NCBI GenBank assembly: GCA_037131735.1
Contig: JBAXQM010000031.1
Location: 1-24,843 of the forward strand
Origin: CAIUPE01 sp037131735
Lineage (GTDB): Bacteria; Pseudomonadota; Alphaproteobacteria; Rhizobiales; Beijerinckiaceae
DNA: 24,843 bases
Direction: 5' to 3'
Shown here: positions 1-7,800 of the stretch, one piece after another
Layout of the letters: each line of letters starts with the position of its first letter
How positions within the stretch are numbered: the first letter of the stretch is position 1
Made by a program: the position numbers and the translations under genes
The notes under the pieces: generated by a model
Database searches by the model: none
What the model saw: only the letters and a program-made list of their open reading frames with translations
What the model was told of the DNA's origin: nothing

Positions 1-1029
1 CAACAAGCCTTCGGTATTGATGTCGAGACGACCGACAGAGATCAAACGGGGTAGGCCCTTTGGCAATTGTGCGAAAACAGTTGGGCGTCCTTCGGGATCG
101 CGCGCCGTTGTCACAAGACCGCGTGACTTGTGATAAAGAAAAAGTCTGGTCCGTTCGCGCAATGGCAAAGGCTTGCCGTCAACTTCGACACGATCACTCG
201 GCACAATGTCGCGCGCGGGCGTGAGAAGTGTTTCGCCATTAACGATCACGCGGCCTTCAAGAATCCACGCTTCCGCATCGCGCCGCGAGCAAAGCCCCGC
301 ACGTGCCATTACTTTGGCAATGCGATCACCGGGGCGCGCTTTTGGCGCAGAAAAATCACGGTTGCCGCGACCACCTTGTGGCCGGCCACGCGGTTTGCCC
401 TGATCACGGAATGAGCCATCCCGTGGCGGTCTTGGGCTACGTGGTCGATCTCCCTCGCCCCGTTCGCGGAAAGGACGGTCGCCAGAGGGACGCGCCCGAA
501 ACGGACGATCACCTTGAGGGCGGTCACCCTCGCGGCGTTCGCGGAAGGGGCGATCCCCGGACGGCCTGTCACCTGAAGGCCGGACGCGGAAGGGACGGTC
601 ACCTTGGGGGCGGTCGCCTTCACGGCGCTCACGAGGCGGACGGCTGGGGCGTTCGCCTCCCGCACCTTCAGAAAATGACCGGCGTGGCCCTTTTGACGGT
701 GAAAAACGTCGCTTGCTGCCTTCTTGGCTGCGATTTTCAGAGAAAGAACGCCCCTCTCCCGACGGTCTTGACCCAGCCCGCGCGCCTTCGTCGCGCGGTT
801 TACGCGGGCGGAAAGCCCCCTTGATCATGGTTTCACCCGAAGACGGGCGATCTGAGCGGCCCTCGGACCGTCGATCAGAAAAACTGCGACCTTCCGGTCG
901 TTTGCCTTTGAAGCCACGCCCTTCCGGACGCGATCCGGCGCGCGAGGGGCCATTGCGATCCCGACCGGAACCAGGGCCGCGTGGGGGGCGACCTTTGCCG
1001 CCGCCGCTCTTTCTGTTGTCATCACTCAT
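1..1029 (-). CDS. rluB: RluB/RsuA-family rRNA pseudouridine synthase with long Arg/Gly/Pro-rich N-terminal extension (3' end beyond window)
   Basis: The minus-strand reading frame starts at ATG 1029 and stays open to position 1, so the C-terminus lies outside the window. Residues 1 to about 234 are low-complexity, rich in Arg, Gly, Pro, Ser, Asp and Glu, with repeated GDRPxGDRPFR-type units. An S4 RNA-binding domain follows at about 235-285 (RIAKVMARAGLCSRRDAEAW, then RVIVNGE). The start of the catalytic domain carries GRLDINTEGLL at the window edge. Its Asp is the expected catalytic residue of this family, and LDxNT resembles RluB more than RsuA. The enzyme should isomerise a uridine in 23S rRNA to pseudouridine. 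The basic extension is absent from E. coli RluB and may bind RNA or ribosomes, which is inference. The gene is divergent from tadA with only 53 bp between starts. The family is certain, the exact paralogue less so. Confidence 0.88.
   Translation of the reverse strand, partial: MSDDNRKSGGGKGRPPRGPGSGRDRNGPSRAGSRPEGRGFKGKRPEGRSFSDRRSEGRSDRPSSGETMIKGAFRPRKPRDEGARAGSRPSGEGRSFSENRSQEGSKRRFSPSKGPRRSFSEGAGGERPSRPPRERREGDRPQGDRPFRVRPSGDRPSGDRPFRERREGDRPQGDRPFRARPSGDRPFRERGEGDRPRSPRPPRDGSFRDQGKPRGRPQGGRGNRDFSAPKARPGDRIAKVMARAGLCSRRDAEAWILEGRVIVNGETLLTPARDIVPSDRVEVDGKPLPLRERTRLFLYHKSRGLVTTARDPEGRPTVFAQLPKGLPRLISVGRLDINTEGLL
439..630 (-). repeat. In-frame tandem repeat in the rluB extension
   Basis: On the minus strand the extension contains two near-identical units. 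Residues 134-163 and 164-188 both begin ERREGDRPQGDRPFR, continue as V/A-RPSGDRP and end in FR. The first copy has an extra SGDRP insertion. A degenerate third copy (ERGEGDRPR) covers 189-197. The near-identity at DNA level suggests recent in-frame duplication. Confidence 0.8.
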
Positions 1030-1082
1030 GGCGCGCTGATAGCAGAGTCATAGAGATGAAGCGAGGGGAACAAACACATCCC

Positions 1083-1541
1083 ATGACCGACAAATCGCAA
1101 AAGCCGATGACGCTTGCGCTCGATGCCGCGCATGACGCTGCCCGCCAAGGCGAGGTGCCTGTGGGCGCCGTCGTCGTGAAAGACGGTGTCGTGCTTGCAA
1201 CCGCCGGCAACCGCACGCTGAGCGATCATGATCCCACCGCCCATGCCGAAATTCTTGTACTGCGCGAAGCAGCGCGCAAGATCGGATCAGAACGGCTGAT
1301 TGATTGCGATCTCTATGTGACGCTTGAGCCGTGCGCGATGTGTGCAGGCGCGATTTCTTTTGCGCGTATTCGTCGTCTTTATTTCGGCGCGAGCGATCCT
1401 AAAGGCGGCGCCGTAGAACATGGCCCGCGCTTTTTCTCGCAACCGACCTGCCATCATGCGCCTGAAATTTATGGGGGTATTGGTGAAACAGAATCGGCGA
1501 ATTTATTGAGAACGTTTTTTAAAGAGCGGCGCGGCGATTAA
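1083..1541 (+). CDS. tadA: tRNA adenosine(34) deaminase TadA
   Basis: The 152-residue protein converts adenosine 34 to inosine in the anticodon wobble position of tRNA-Arg(ACG), in the cytoplasm. It has the zinc cytidine/deoxycytidylate deaminase signature: HAE at residues 54-56 (zinc His and proton-shuttle Glu) and PCAMC at 83-87 (two zinc Cys). The core EVPVGAVVV at 24-32 is typical of bacterial TadA. I chose ATG 1083 because it gives a family-typical short N-terminus and has a GAGGGG stretch upstream. An in-frame ATG at 1056 would add nine residues. It is divergent from the pseudouridine synthase gene, so the 53 bp between the two starts must hold both promoters. Length matches the family and nothing is missing. 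Confidence 0.95.
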   Translation: MTDKSQKPMTLALDAAHDAARQGEVPVGAVVVKDGVVLATAGNRTLSDHDPTAHAEILVLREAARKIGSERLIDCDLYVTLEPCAMCAGAISFARIRRLYFGASDPKGGAVEHGPRFFSQPTCHHAPEIYGGIGETESANLLRTFFKERRGD

Positions 1542-1631
1542 GAGCCAAAAAAGAATAACAACTTCTGATTGCTTTATTGTGACCGAATTTTTTGAGACAC
1601 TTCGCATCTAACCTGAACGCAGGAGATCGCG

Positions 1632-2012
1632 ATGAGCCGCCATGGTACATTTTACTGGAATGAACTGAACACCGGCGATGTCGAAGCCGCAAAAACTTTT
1701 TTCGCAAAAACCATTGGTTGGACTTTTGAAAAAACACCAAACCCGCAAGGCGATTATTGGGTTGCCTCGATCAATGGTGTTCCACAGGCAGGCATAGTGC
1801 CGCTGTCCATGTTCTCACCCCCGGGTGCCCCACCGCATTGGTTTGCCTATTTGGCGGTCGACGATATCGATCAGCGCATAAATGATCTAACAGCGGCTGG
1901 CGGTATAATATTACGGCCACCCTTTGATATTCCTGATGTTGGTCGCATCGCAATCATTCAAGATCCGACCGGCGCCGTAATGGGCTGGATGACACCGATC
2001 GCAAGAGTTTGA
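1632..2012 (+). CDS. VOC (glyoxalase/bleomycin-resistance fold) family protein
   Basis: The 126-residue protein opens with GTFYWNELNTGDVEAAKTFF, the usual beta-alpha start of VOC modules, and has a second module from HWFAYLAVDDIDQRINDLTAAGG to IIQDPTGAVMGWM. It matches the group of small VOC proteins annotated as glyoxalase-like or 27-kDa-antigen-like. Members bind a metal or a small hydrophobic ligand, and the substrate cannot be read from the sequence. The start is supported by AGGAG at 1621-1625, 6 nt upstream of the ATG. It stands alone, 90 bp after tadA, and converges on maeB. Family confidence is high; function is unknown. Confidence 0.85.
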   Translation: MSRHGTFYWNELNTGDVEAAKTFFAKTIGWTFEKTPNPQGDYWVASINGVPQAGIVPLSMFSPPGAPPHWFAYLAVDDIDQRINDLTAAGGIILRPPFDIPDVGRIAIIQDPTGAVMGWMTPIARV

Positions 2013-2027
2013 GCTCTTGGCTCGTCG

Positions 2028-2105
2028 GCCCTTCGCTAGGGCTCAAGGCGTTCGAAACCGAAAACGATTCAAAGGATCGTTTCCCCGAGCGCTAAGTTGA
2101 GCCCT
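2028..2105. terminator. Nested inverted repeats between convergent VOC and maeB genes
   Basis: AGGGCTCAA at 2038-2046 is matched by TTGAGCCCT at 2097-2105. Inside it, AAACGAT (2062-2068) pairs with ATCGTTT (2076-2082). An alternative 5-bp stem GCCCT/AGGGC lies at 2028-2042. Placement between convergent stop codons suggests bidirectional termination or an intergenic repeat unit. There is no clear T tract, so intrinsic termination is uncertain. Confidence 0.4.
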
Positions 2106-2124
2106 TGGCTTTCCGGCGCTTTTC

Positions 2125-2145
2125 GTCGTGCGCCGAGCGCACGAC
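2125..2145. terminator. GC-rich hairpin just downstream of the maeB stop
   Basis: GTCGTGCGC at 2125-2133 and GCGCACGAC at 2137-2145 form a 9-bp perfect stem with a 3-nt loop. It begins 6 nt after the maeB stop codon on the minus strand. No run of T follows on the minus strand, so it may protect the mRNA 3' end or assist termination rather than be a classic intrinsic terminator. Confidence 0.4.
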
Positions 2146-2151
2146 CGCTCC

Positions 2152-4446
2152 TTACCCACCCACATTAAATGCGGCGAGCGCGGCCATATTGACGATGTCG
2201 GAATCCTTTGCGCCCAAAGGCATGATCTGCACCGAGCGATCAAGACCTACGAGCAACGGGCCGATAACAGTTGAGCCACCGAGCGTCTGCATCATTTTGG
2301 TGGCAATCGATGCCGAGTGGAAGGCGGGCATCACAAGCACATTGGCCGTGTCTTTCAGGCGACTAAACGGATATTGCGCGAGTAAATCCTTGTTCAAGGC
2401 AACATCAGCCGCCATCTCTCCGTCATAAATGAAATCACAATGACGCGTATCGAGGATCTTCACCGCATCAATGACTTTTGCTGAACGTTCACCCGGCGGA
2501 TGACCGAAGGTTGAATAAGCCAGCAGAGCCACACGCGGTTCATATCCAAGACGACGTGCGACACCGGCCGCTTCCACCGTAATATCGGCGAGTTCTAATG
2601 CTGTCGGCATTTCGGTAATCGCCGTATCTGCGACAATCACCGTTCGCCCGCGTGCAATCACAATTGATGTGCCCATCAATTTATGACCGGGCTTGGCATC
2701 AATCACATTGAGCACGTCATTCAGCGCCACAGAATAATTACGTGTCGCACCCGTTACCATCGCATCGGCATCGCCCAACGCGACCATGGACGCACCGAAA
2801 TAATTGCGATCATTATTGATGAGACGCTGGCAATCGCGGAACAAATAACCCTTGCGCTGCAGGCGTTCATAGAGCGCTTGCGCATAGGCGGCATTACGAT
2901 GTGATAGACGTGCATTGTGAATTTCAATGCCGTTTTTGCCATCAAGCTCAATACCGACATTTGCCGCATTGGCGCGCACACGATCTTCACGCCCGACAAG
3001 AATGGCGGTGCCGAGACCTTGCGAGACGAAGCTCATCGCCGCACGGATGACTTGCTCCTCTTCACCTTCCGCGAACACAACACGCTTCGGATAACGCCGT
3101 ACGCGTTCAAAGATACGCTGCAAGGCGCCCGCAACCGGGTCACGCCTTGCGGAGAGTTGTGCTTTATAGGTTTCCAGATTTTCAATCGGTTTTTTGGCAA
3201 CGCCTGTATCCATCGCCGCCTTTGCAACTGCCGGCGGAATGACGTGAATGAGACGCGGGTCAAACGGCACGGGAATAATATAATCACGGCCAAAGCGCGG
3301 ACGCGCGCCTTGATAGGCTGCTGCGACATCGTCGGGCACATCTTCGCGCGCGAGATCAGCGAGAGCGTAAGCGGCCGCGATTTTCATTTCCATATTGATC
3401 GTTGACGCGCGACAATCCAAAGCGCCACGGAAAATATAAGGAAAACCCAAAACATTGTTCACTTGATTGGGATAATCCGAACGTCCTGTGGCGATGATGA
3501 CATCGTCACGCACGGCATGCGCTTCTTCCGGAGTGATTTCGGGATCAGGATTCGCCATCGCGAAAATAATCGGATTCGGCGCCATGCTTTTCACCATCTC
3601 GGCGGATAGCGCCCCTTTTGCGGAAAGACCGAAAAACACATCGGCACCTTTCATCGCGTCTTCGAGCGTCCGCGCTTTGGTTTCAACCGTATGCGCGCTC
3701 TTCCATTGATTCATCCCTTCGGTGCGGCCTTTATACACGACGCCTTTCGTATCGCAGAGAGTAACATTTTCTGGTGCAAAACCCATCGCTTTAATGAGTT
3801 CGAGACAAGCGATACCCGCCGCGCCTGCACCATTGCAGACGAGCTTGGTTGTTTTCATCTCACGACCGGTGAGCCGCATCGCGTTCATAATGCCGGCAGC
3901 CGCAATAATCGCCGTGCCATGTTGGTCATCATGAAATACGGGAATATCCATGAGTTCGCGCAAGCGCTCTTCAATGATGAAACATTCCGGTGCCTTGATA
4001 TCTTCAAGATTGATGCCGCCGAATGACGGGCCGAGATAACGCACCGCATTGATGAATTGATCGGGATCTTCGGTATCGACTTCGAGATCAATTGAATCGA
4101 CATCGGCAAAACGCTTGAAGAGAACGGCTTTACCTTCCATCACCGGCTTTGAGGCGAGTGCGCCCAAATTGCCCAAACCCAAAATCGCGGTACCATTGGA
4201 AATAACGGCGACGAGATTGCCTTTGGATGTGTAATCGAAAGCAAGCGCGGGATTTTCAGCAATCGCTTTAACGGGCACGGCCACGCCGGGGGAATAAGCG
4301 AGCGACAGATCGCGCTGGGTGGCCATGGGCTTCGTCGCGACGATCTCGATCTTGCCGGGGCGCCCCATAGCGTGGAAATCAAGTGCTTCCTGATCGCTAA
4401 TTGTCGGACGCGTCCGTTTTCCTGATTTGCCGTCGCCCGCTGCCAT
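2152..4446 (-). CDS. maeB: NADP-dependent malic enzyme (malic enzyme + phosphotransacetylase-like domain)
   Basis: The 764-residue protein is the two-domain bacterial malic enzyme that oxidatively decarboxylates malate to pyruvate in the cytosol, producing NADPH. The catalytic part (about 1-430) contains YSPGVA at 51-56, FHDDQHGTAI at 171-180, the dinucleotide-binding GAGAAGIA at 206-213 and ANPDPEI at 298-304. From about 450 the C-terminal domain resembles phosphate acetyltransferase (RRYPKRVVFAEGEEE). In known members this domain is regulatory, responding to acetyl-CoA, and not catalytic. Length fits the family of about 750-770 residues. The gene is monocistronic, divergent from the P1 peptidase gene with 127 bp between starts. 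The preference for NADP over NAD is inferred from family type and was not tested here. In rhizobia the equivalent (tme or dme) sits near mutS and olsB, as it does here. Confidence 0.93.
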   Translation of the reverse strand: MAAGDGKSGKRTRPTISDQEALDFHAMGRPGKIEIVATKPMATQRDLSLAYSPGVAVPVKAIAENPALAFDYTSKGNLVAVISNGTAILGLGNLGALASKPVMEGKAVLFKRFADVDSIDLEVDTEDPDQFINAVRYLGPSFGGINLEDIKAPECFIIEERLRELMDIPVFHDDQHGTAIIAAAGIMNAMRLTGREMKTTKLVCNGAGAAGIACLELIKAMGFAPENVTLCDTKGVVYKGRTEGMNQWKSAHTVETKARTLEDAMKGADVFFGLSAKGALSAEMVKSMAPNPIIFAMANPDPEITPEEAHAVRDDVIIATGRSDYPNQVNNVLGFPYIFRGALDCRASTINMEMKIAAAYALADLAREDVPDDVAAAYQGARPRFGRDYIIPVPFDPRLIHVIPPAVAKAAMDTGVAKKPIENLETYKAQLSARRDPVAGALQRIFERVRRYPKRVVFAEGEEEQVIRAAMSFVSQGLGTAILVGREDRVRANAANVGIELDGKNGIEIHNARLSHRNAAYAQALYERLQRKGYLFRDCQRLINNDRNYFGASMVALGDADAMVTGATRNYSVALNDVLNVIDAKPGHKLMGTSIVIARGRTVIVADTAITEMPTALELADITVEAAGVARRLGYEPRVALLAYSTFGHPPGERSAKVIDAVKILDTRHCDFIYDGEMAADVALNKDLLAQYPFSRLKDTANVLVMPAFHSASIATKMMQTLGGSTVIGPLLVGLDRSVQIMPLGAKDSDIVNMAALAAFNVGG

Positions 4447-4573
4447 GTCGATCTACCCCATCTACGAGAACCACTGAGCGACGTGACTAATTTTGAAAAA
4501 CACGCTCAGGCCATGGTAGCGTAGCGAAGATTAAAACCAAAAGCCATGCCGCTATTATCGGAGGATCTAGGCC

Positions 4574-5665
4574 GTGTCGCATTGGAACCAAACCCCATCC
4601 GGTAAAATGCGCCTTCGTGGATTGGGCGTAAATCTTCCCGGAACGCCCGGCCCCTTCAACGCGATTACGGATGTTGCGGGAGTTGAGGTTGGTTACACAA
4701 CGCTGATCTCGGGCCATGGACCACGCGTGGTTGGTCAAGGACCCGTGCGAACCGGCGTGACAGCGATTTTACCGCGTGGGCGTCTTGATCCGCAAACTTC
4801 ATGTGCCGCCGGTTCCTATTCCTTCAACGGCAATGGTGAAATGACGGGGCTCGTCTGGGTGGAGGAATCGGGCGAACTCACAACGCCGATCACGATCACC
4901 AATACACATAGTTGCGGCGTCGCGCGGGATGCGACGGTTGAATGGATCTTTAATACGGTCAAAAAGACCACGAATGACTGGGGTTTGCCGGTAGCGGGTG
5001 AAACCTATGATGGCGAATTGAACGACATCAACGGTTTCCATGTCAAAAAAGAGCATGTGTTTTCTGCGCTCGACACGGCGCGTGGCGGACCGATCGAACT
5101 CGGCAGTGTCGGCGGCGGCACGGGGATGCTGACCTTTGATTTCAAGGCGGGATCCGGGTCCGCCTCGCGTCGGGTTGCGATCGGCGATGAGACCTACACG
5201 CTTGGTGCGTTCGTGCAGTCGAATTTCGGGCGGCGTTACGAGATGACGGTGATGGGCAAAAAAGTTGGTCTCGCCATGCCGGGAGGCGAGTTACGCGGGA
5301 AACCCGTTGGCTCCATCATCGCGGTTATTGCGACGGATGCGCCGCTTCTCCCGCATCAACTGAAACGATTGGCACGCCGCGTACCCGTGGGCATCGCCCG
5401 AACCGGAGGCATCGGTCATAACGGATCAGGGGATATTTTTATCGCGTTTTCGACGGCCAATCGCGACGCCTTTGCCGGTAACCCGCCTCTTGCGTCGATG
5501 CGGTTTATTTCAAACAGCGCGATGGATGATTTGTTTAAAGCGACCGCGCAGGCCACCGAAGAGGCCATTCTTGATTCTATCATCGCGAATGAAACCATGG
5601 TGGGCGCGGATGGCAATACAGCCATCGGGATCGACCATGAGCGTTTGCTCGCTTTATTGCGCTGA
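4574..5665 (+). CDS. P1 family peptidase (DmpA/BapA-like N-terminal-nucleophile aminopeptidase)
   Basis: The 363-residue protein starts at GTG 4574, with GGAGGA at 4559-4564 as ribosome-binding site. It belongs to the DmpA/BapA fold of self-cleaving aminopeptidases that release N-terminal residues, including D-amino acids or beta-amino acids in characterised members. The family nucleophile should be Ser247 in VGSIIAVIATDAPL, with autocleavage between Gly246 and Ser247. The partner motif is GHNGSGD at 281-287: Ser285 is 38 residues after Ser247, the same spacing as the Ser250/Ser288 pair I recall in BapA. GSVGGGTGM at 178-185 is another conserved block. No signal peptide is visible, so a cytoplasmic enzyme is likely. 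It is divergent from maeB and convergent with the next membrane gene. Natural substrate is unknown. Confidence 0.9.
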   Translation: MSHWNQTPSGKMRLRGLGVNLPGTPGPFNAITDVAGVEVGYTTLISGHGPRVVGQGPVRTGVTAILPRGRLDPQTSCAAGSYSFNGNGEMTGLVWVEESGELTTPITITNTHSCGVARDATVEWIFNTVKKTTNDWGLPVAGETYDGELNDINGFHVKKEHVFSALDTARGGPIELGSVGGGTGMLTFDFKAGSGSASRRVAIGDETYTLGAFVQSNFGRRYEMTVMGKKVGLAMPGGELRGKPVGSIIAVIATDAPLLPHQLKRLARRVPVGIARTGGIGHNGSGDIFIAFSTANRDAFAGNPPLASMRFISNSAMDDLFKATAQATEEAILDSIIANETMVGADGNTAIGIDHERLLALLR

Positions 5666-5698
5666 GTATCTGTGACGCACGTCAGTGCTCGCTCAACG

Positions 5699-6181
5699 CT
5701 AAGCTTTTGCCCGTCGAAGCAAGAGCGCGAAGAGAAACAGATGCGTGACAATGAGCGGTGGCACATAGACCGTAGGAATAAAATAGGCCGCGCCGAGCAG
5801 AGACTGCACCTGTAAAGGTACGCCATGGACAAAGGCATTCAAAATGTCGAGCAGACCAAAAATGTTAAAGATCCAAACCGCTAAAAGGAAAAGGCTTCCC
5901 TGTCTCAAATAAAGGGCAATCCATGCCAAAAGGGCCGTAATCACGTCGCCGATCGCCGCATCCCACGCCCATTCATATGGGAGAGTTGGATGCGTTACGC
6001 CTGGAGCAATAAAAGTCAGACCGAAAAAGCGGAAAGCATGGAGCCATAAAATCGGCCGCGCCGCATCGGCAATCGACATCACTTTCAGCCTGCGCCAAAA
6101 AAATTCACGAAACAGAAATGTTGATAACGTGGCATTGAGCGCAATGGACAGTATAAAGGGCAACATCTCGATTTTCAGCAC
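5699..6181 (-). CDS. Small multi-pass membrane protein of unknown function
   Basis: The 160-residue protein has about five hydrophobic segments, roughly at 6-25, 43-60, 75-92, 96-118 and 135-155, and a basic C-terminus (LLLRRAKA). I do not recognise the family or any catalytic motif. The charged loop RREFFWRRLK near residues 25-33 (here FREFFWRRLK) and the conserved-looking HPTLPYEWAWD at 64-74 are the only polar landmarks. The listed start is GTG 6181; an in-frame ATG at 6166 (MLPFIL) would drop five residues, and neither has a convincing ribosome-binding site. It lies 169 bp downstream of the HxlR gene on the same strand, so it may be read through from the SDR-HxlR unit or have its own promoter. 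It converges on the P1 peptidase gene. Confidence 0.7.
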   Translation of the reverse strand: MLKIEMLPFILSIALNATLSTFLFREFFWRRLKVMSIADAARPILWLHAFRFFGLTFIAPGVTHPTLPYEWAWDAAIGDVITALLAWIALYLRQGSLFLLAVWIFNIFGLLDILNAFVHGVPLQVQSLLGAAYFIPTVYVPPLIVTHLFLFALLLRRAKA

Positions 6182-6350
6182 GGGTCAAAGCTCTATCATT
6201 TTTGCCAGCGGAGGCACTATTTTGTCGGAGTCTTATACTGTGTCAACATCATAAATTAGCAGACGTCTTTAATGTTCATGACGGATGATCAAGCTAAATC
6301 TATGAAATAATAATTGCAGTTTCAGCAGCGATAAAAAATTGGACCGAAAA
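6182..6350. other. AT-rich gap between the membrane protein gene and the HxlR gene
   Basis: This 169-bp gap is clearly more AT-rich than its surroundings. On the minus strand it contains TTGACA (plus-strand 6239-6244), a perfect -35 hexamer for the membrane protein gene, but I find no convincing -10 at the right distance. No hairpin terminator for the HxlR gene is evident. Confidence 0.3.
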
Positions 6351-6710
6351 TTATATTTTCAGAATATCGGCGTGAAATTCGGTGAGATGTGCACCCGCCC
6401 ATTGCGCCAAACCTTCCAAGGTCGGGCGCAGCGCCGCGCCACTTTCCGTCAATTGGTAAGTGTTATTGCGCGAGGCTGCATTTGGATTTGTCCTTATGAT
6501 GAGTTTCAGATGCGTAAGGAGCTCAAGTCTTGATGCCAGAATATTTGTGGCAATATGCTCAGGTGCTTCGAGAAATTGGGAATAAGTGCGTGGCCCATGA
6601 ATAATCAAATCGCGAATGATCAAGAGCGACCACCGATCACCGAGCACATCCAGCGCAGAACTGAGCGGACAGGGTGAACGCCAATCCATTTTATTTTCAC
6701 TATATGCCAT
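6351..6710 (-). CDS. HxlR-family winged-helix transcriptional regulator
   Basis: The 119-residue protein is a MarR-like winged-helix DNA-binding protein of the HxlR family. It shows the family pattern CPLSSALDVLGDRWSLLIIRDL at the N-terminus (quoted in part: CPLSSALDVLGDRWSLLIIR), then the recognition helix region around IATNILASRLELL and the wing at about 70-87. Cys14, directly before Pro, sits where redox-sensing members such as YodB and HypR carry their sensor cysteine. Start choice: ATG 6710 has AAAGG 8 nt upstream, whereas the longer GTG start at 6731 has none. It follows the SDR gene by about 50 nt on the same strand, so the two are probably one operon. The paired inverted repeats ahead of the SDR gene are its likely target, which is inference from context. 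Confidence 0.9.
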   Translation of the reverse strand: MAYSENKMDWRSPCPLSSALDVLGDRWSLLIIRDLIIHGPRTYSQFLEAPEHIATNILASRLELLTHLKLIIRTNPNAASRNNTYQLTESGAALRPTLEGLAQWAGAHLTEFHADILKI

Positions 6711-6760
6711 ACACGCAACCTTTATTGACACTATCGACTAAGAATACAAAGCATTGACCG

Positions 6761-7744
6761 TTACTTCAAAAGAGTTGCCGCCATTTCTCTAAGAGCGTTG
6801 GCTATCGGTGACGGCGTCCAGTTCAATAAAGTAAGGGTGGCGCTATTATCAAGCACAGCCTTTTTGCCAATGAACGGAAGCATGCCCAGCGCTTCGCGAT
6901 CGACAAGGCCCATCAATCTCAAAACAAAGGTTGGAGCTTTCAGGGTCGGAACCTTCTTATAACCCGTATCTCGCAAAATTTTGGCCACGGTCGCCATCTC
7001 GACCGGTTCGGATGTGCAGGCGATAAAGCGCTTTCCTGCAGCACCGCTGGCGGTCATTGCGGCAACGTGAAGCTTGGCGACATCACGCACATCGACCATG
7101 CCCATAGCCATATCGGGGATCATCGGGATTTTGCCCGTGATCATTTTGGTGATCAAGGACACGCTTTGACCGTCGATCTTGGCGCCCAAAGACGGCCCAA
7201 ACACCGCCCCCGGATTGATGACGCTCATTTCCATCGAGCCCCCCTCAACAGCTTTCCACGCGGCGTGTTCGGCGAGCGTTTTGCTCTTGGCATAGGCACC
7301 GATATCGGCATCCGTATCCGACCAGTCGGCAGGGCCATAATGGCCTGTTTCTTTTCCGGCGATGATGGAAAAGGTCGATGACGTCAAAACGAGCCTTTTC
7401 ACGCCTGCGCGTTGGGCGGCGGCGATAACGCGCTGCGTGCCTTGGACCGCGGGGGCAATCATCTCATTTTCATCTTTGGGCTCTTCCAACACGAAGGGCG
7501 AAGCGACGTGAAGGACAAAGGCGCAACCTTTAACAGCCTCGTCCCACCCTTTGTCAGAAAGCAAATCAGCCTCGACAAAGCTCAAATGGTCGACCGGGGC
7601 GACCTTGGCGATCCCCTGCAACGTCGACTCGGCCTTGGGACGCGAGCGGATGGTCCCCACCACTACATAGCCCTGCCGCAGTAATTCGGCAGCGCAATGT
7701 TGCCCGATATAGCCCGTGATGCCCGTAACCAATACTTTTTCCAT
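6761..7744 (-). CDS. NAD(P)-dependent epimerase/dehydratase family reductase (extended SDR, dihydroflavonol-reductase-like)
   Basis: The 327-residue protein is an extended short-chain dehydrogenase. The nucleotide-binding GITGYIG motif is at residues 8-14. The catalytic set is Ser122/Ser123 (LTSS), Tyr151 and Lys155 (YAKSK). The block PGAVFGPSLG at 178-187 is typical of the dihydroflavonol 4-reductase/aldehyde reductase/cinnamoyl-CoA reductase group. It probably reduces an aldehyde or ketone with NADPH in the cytoplasm; the substrate is not known. ATG 7744 is preceded by GGAG with 8-nt spacing. It heads a probable operon with the HxlR regulator, and such pairs are commonly induced by reactive electrophiles or aldehydes. 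Its upstream DNA carries two operator-like repeats. Confidence 0.88.
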   Translation of the reverse strand: MEKVLVTGITGYIGQHCAAELLRQGYVVVGTIRSRPKAESTLQGIAKVAPVDHLSFVEADLLSDKGWDEAVKGCAFVLHVASPFVLEEPKDENEMIAPAVQGTQRVIAAAQRAGVKRLVLTSSTFSIIAGKETGHYGPADWSDTDADIGAYAKSKTLAEHAAWKAVEGGSMEMSVINPGAVFGPSLGAKIDGQSVSLITKMITGKIPMIPDMAMGMVDVRDVAKLHVAAMTASGAAGKRFIACTSEPVEMATVAKILRDTGYKKVPTLKAPTFVLRLMGLVDREALGMLPFIGKKAVLDNSATLTLLNWTPSPIANALREMAATLLK

Positions 7745-7767
7745 GGAACCGTCTCCAAATAGGTGCT

Positions 7768-7796
7768 CTGTTAACTTGTGTATTGCAAGTTAACAG
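7768..7796. promoter_or_regulatory. Operator-like perfect inverted repeat upstream of the SDR-HxlR unit
   Basis: CTGTTAACTTG (7768-7778) and CAAGTTAACAG (7786-7796) are perfect 11-bp reverse complements separated by 7 bp. The inner core is CTTG-N7-CAAG. It lies 24-52 bp upstream of the SDR start codon, where a repressor would block transcription. The adjacent HxlR protein is the obvious candidate. Confidence 0.7.
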
Positions 7797-7800
7797 ATGG

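Noticed and set aside
439..630. Short tandem repeats as a possible CRISPR-like array
   Set aside because: The repeats are in frame, code for protein units and lack uniform unique spacers.
303..824. 173-codon plus-strand open frame in the first kilobase
   Set aside because: It is antisense to the Arg/Gly-rich pseudouridine synthase extension; such GC-rich repeats open long shadow frames.
2917..3405. 162-codon plus-strand frame inside maeB
   Set aside because: Antisense to the conserved malic enzyme and phosphotransacetylase-like domain boundary; composition is that of a shadow frame.
5673..5684. TGACG-CA-CGTCA inverted repeat between the P1 peptidase and membrane genes
   Set aside because: Only 5-bp arms with a 2-bp gap and no T tract, too weak to call a terminator or operator.
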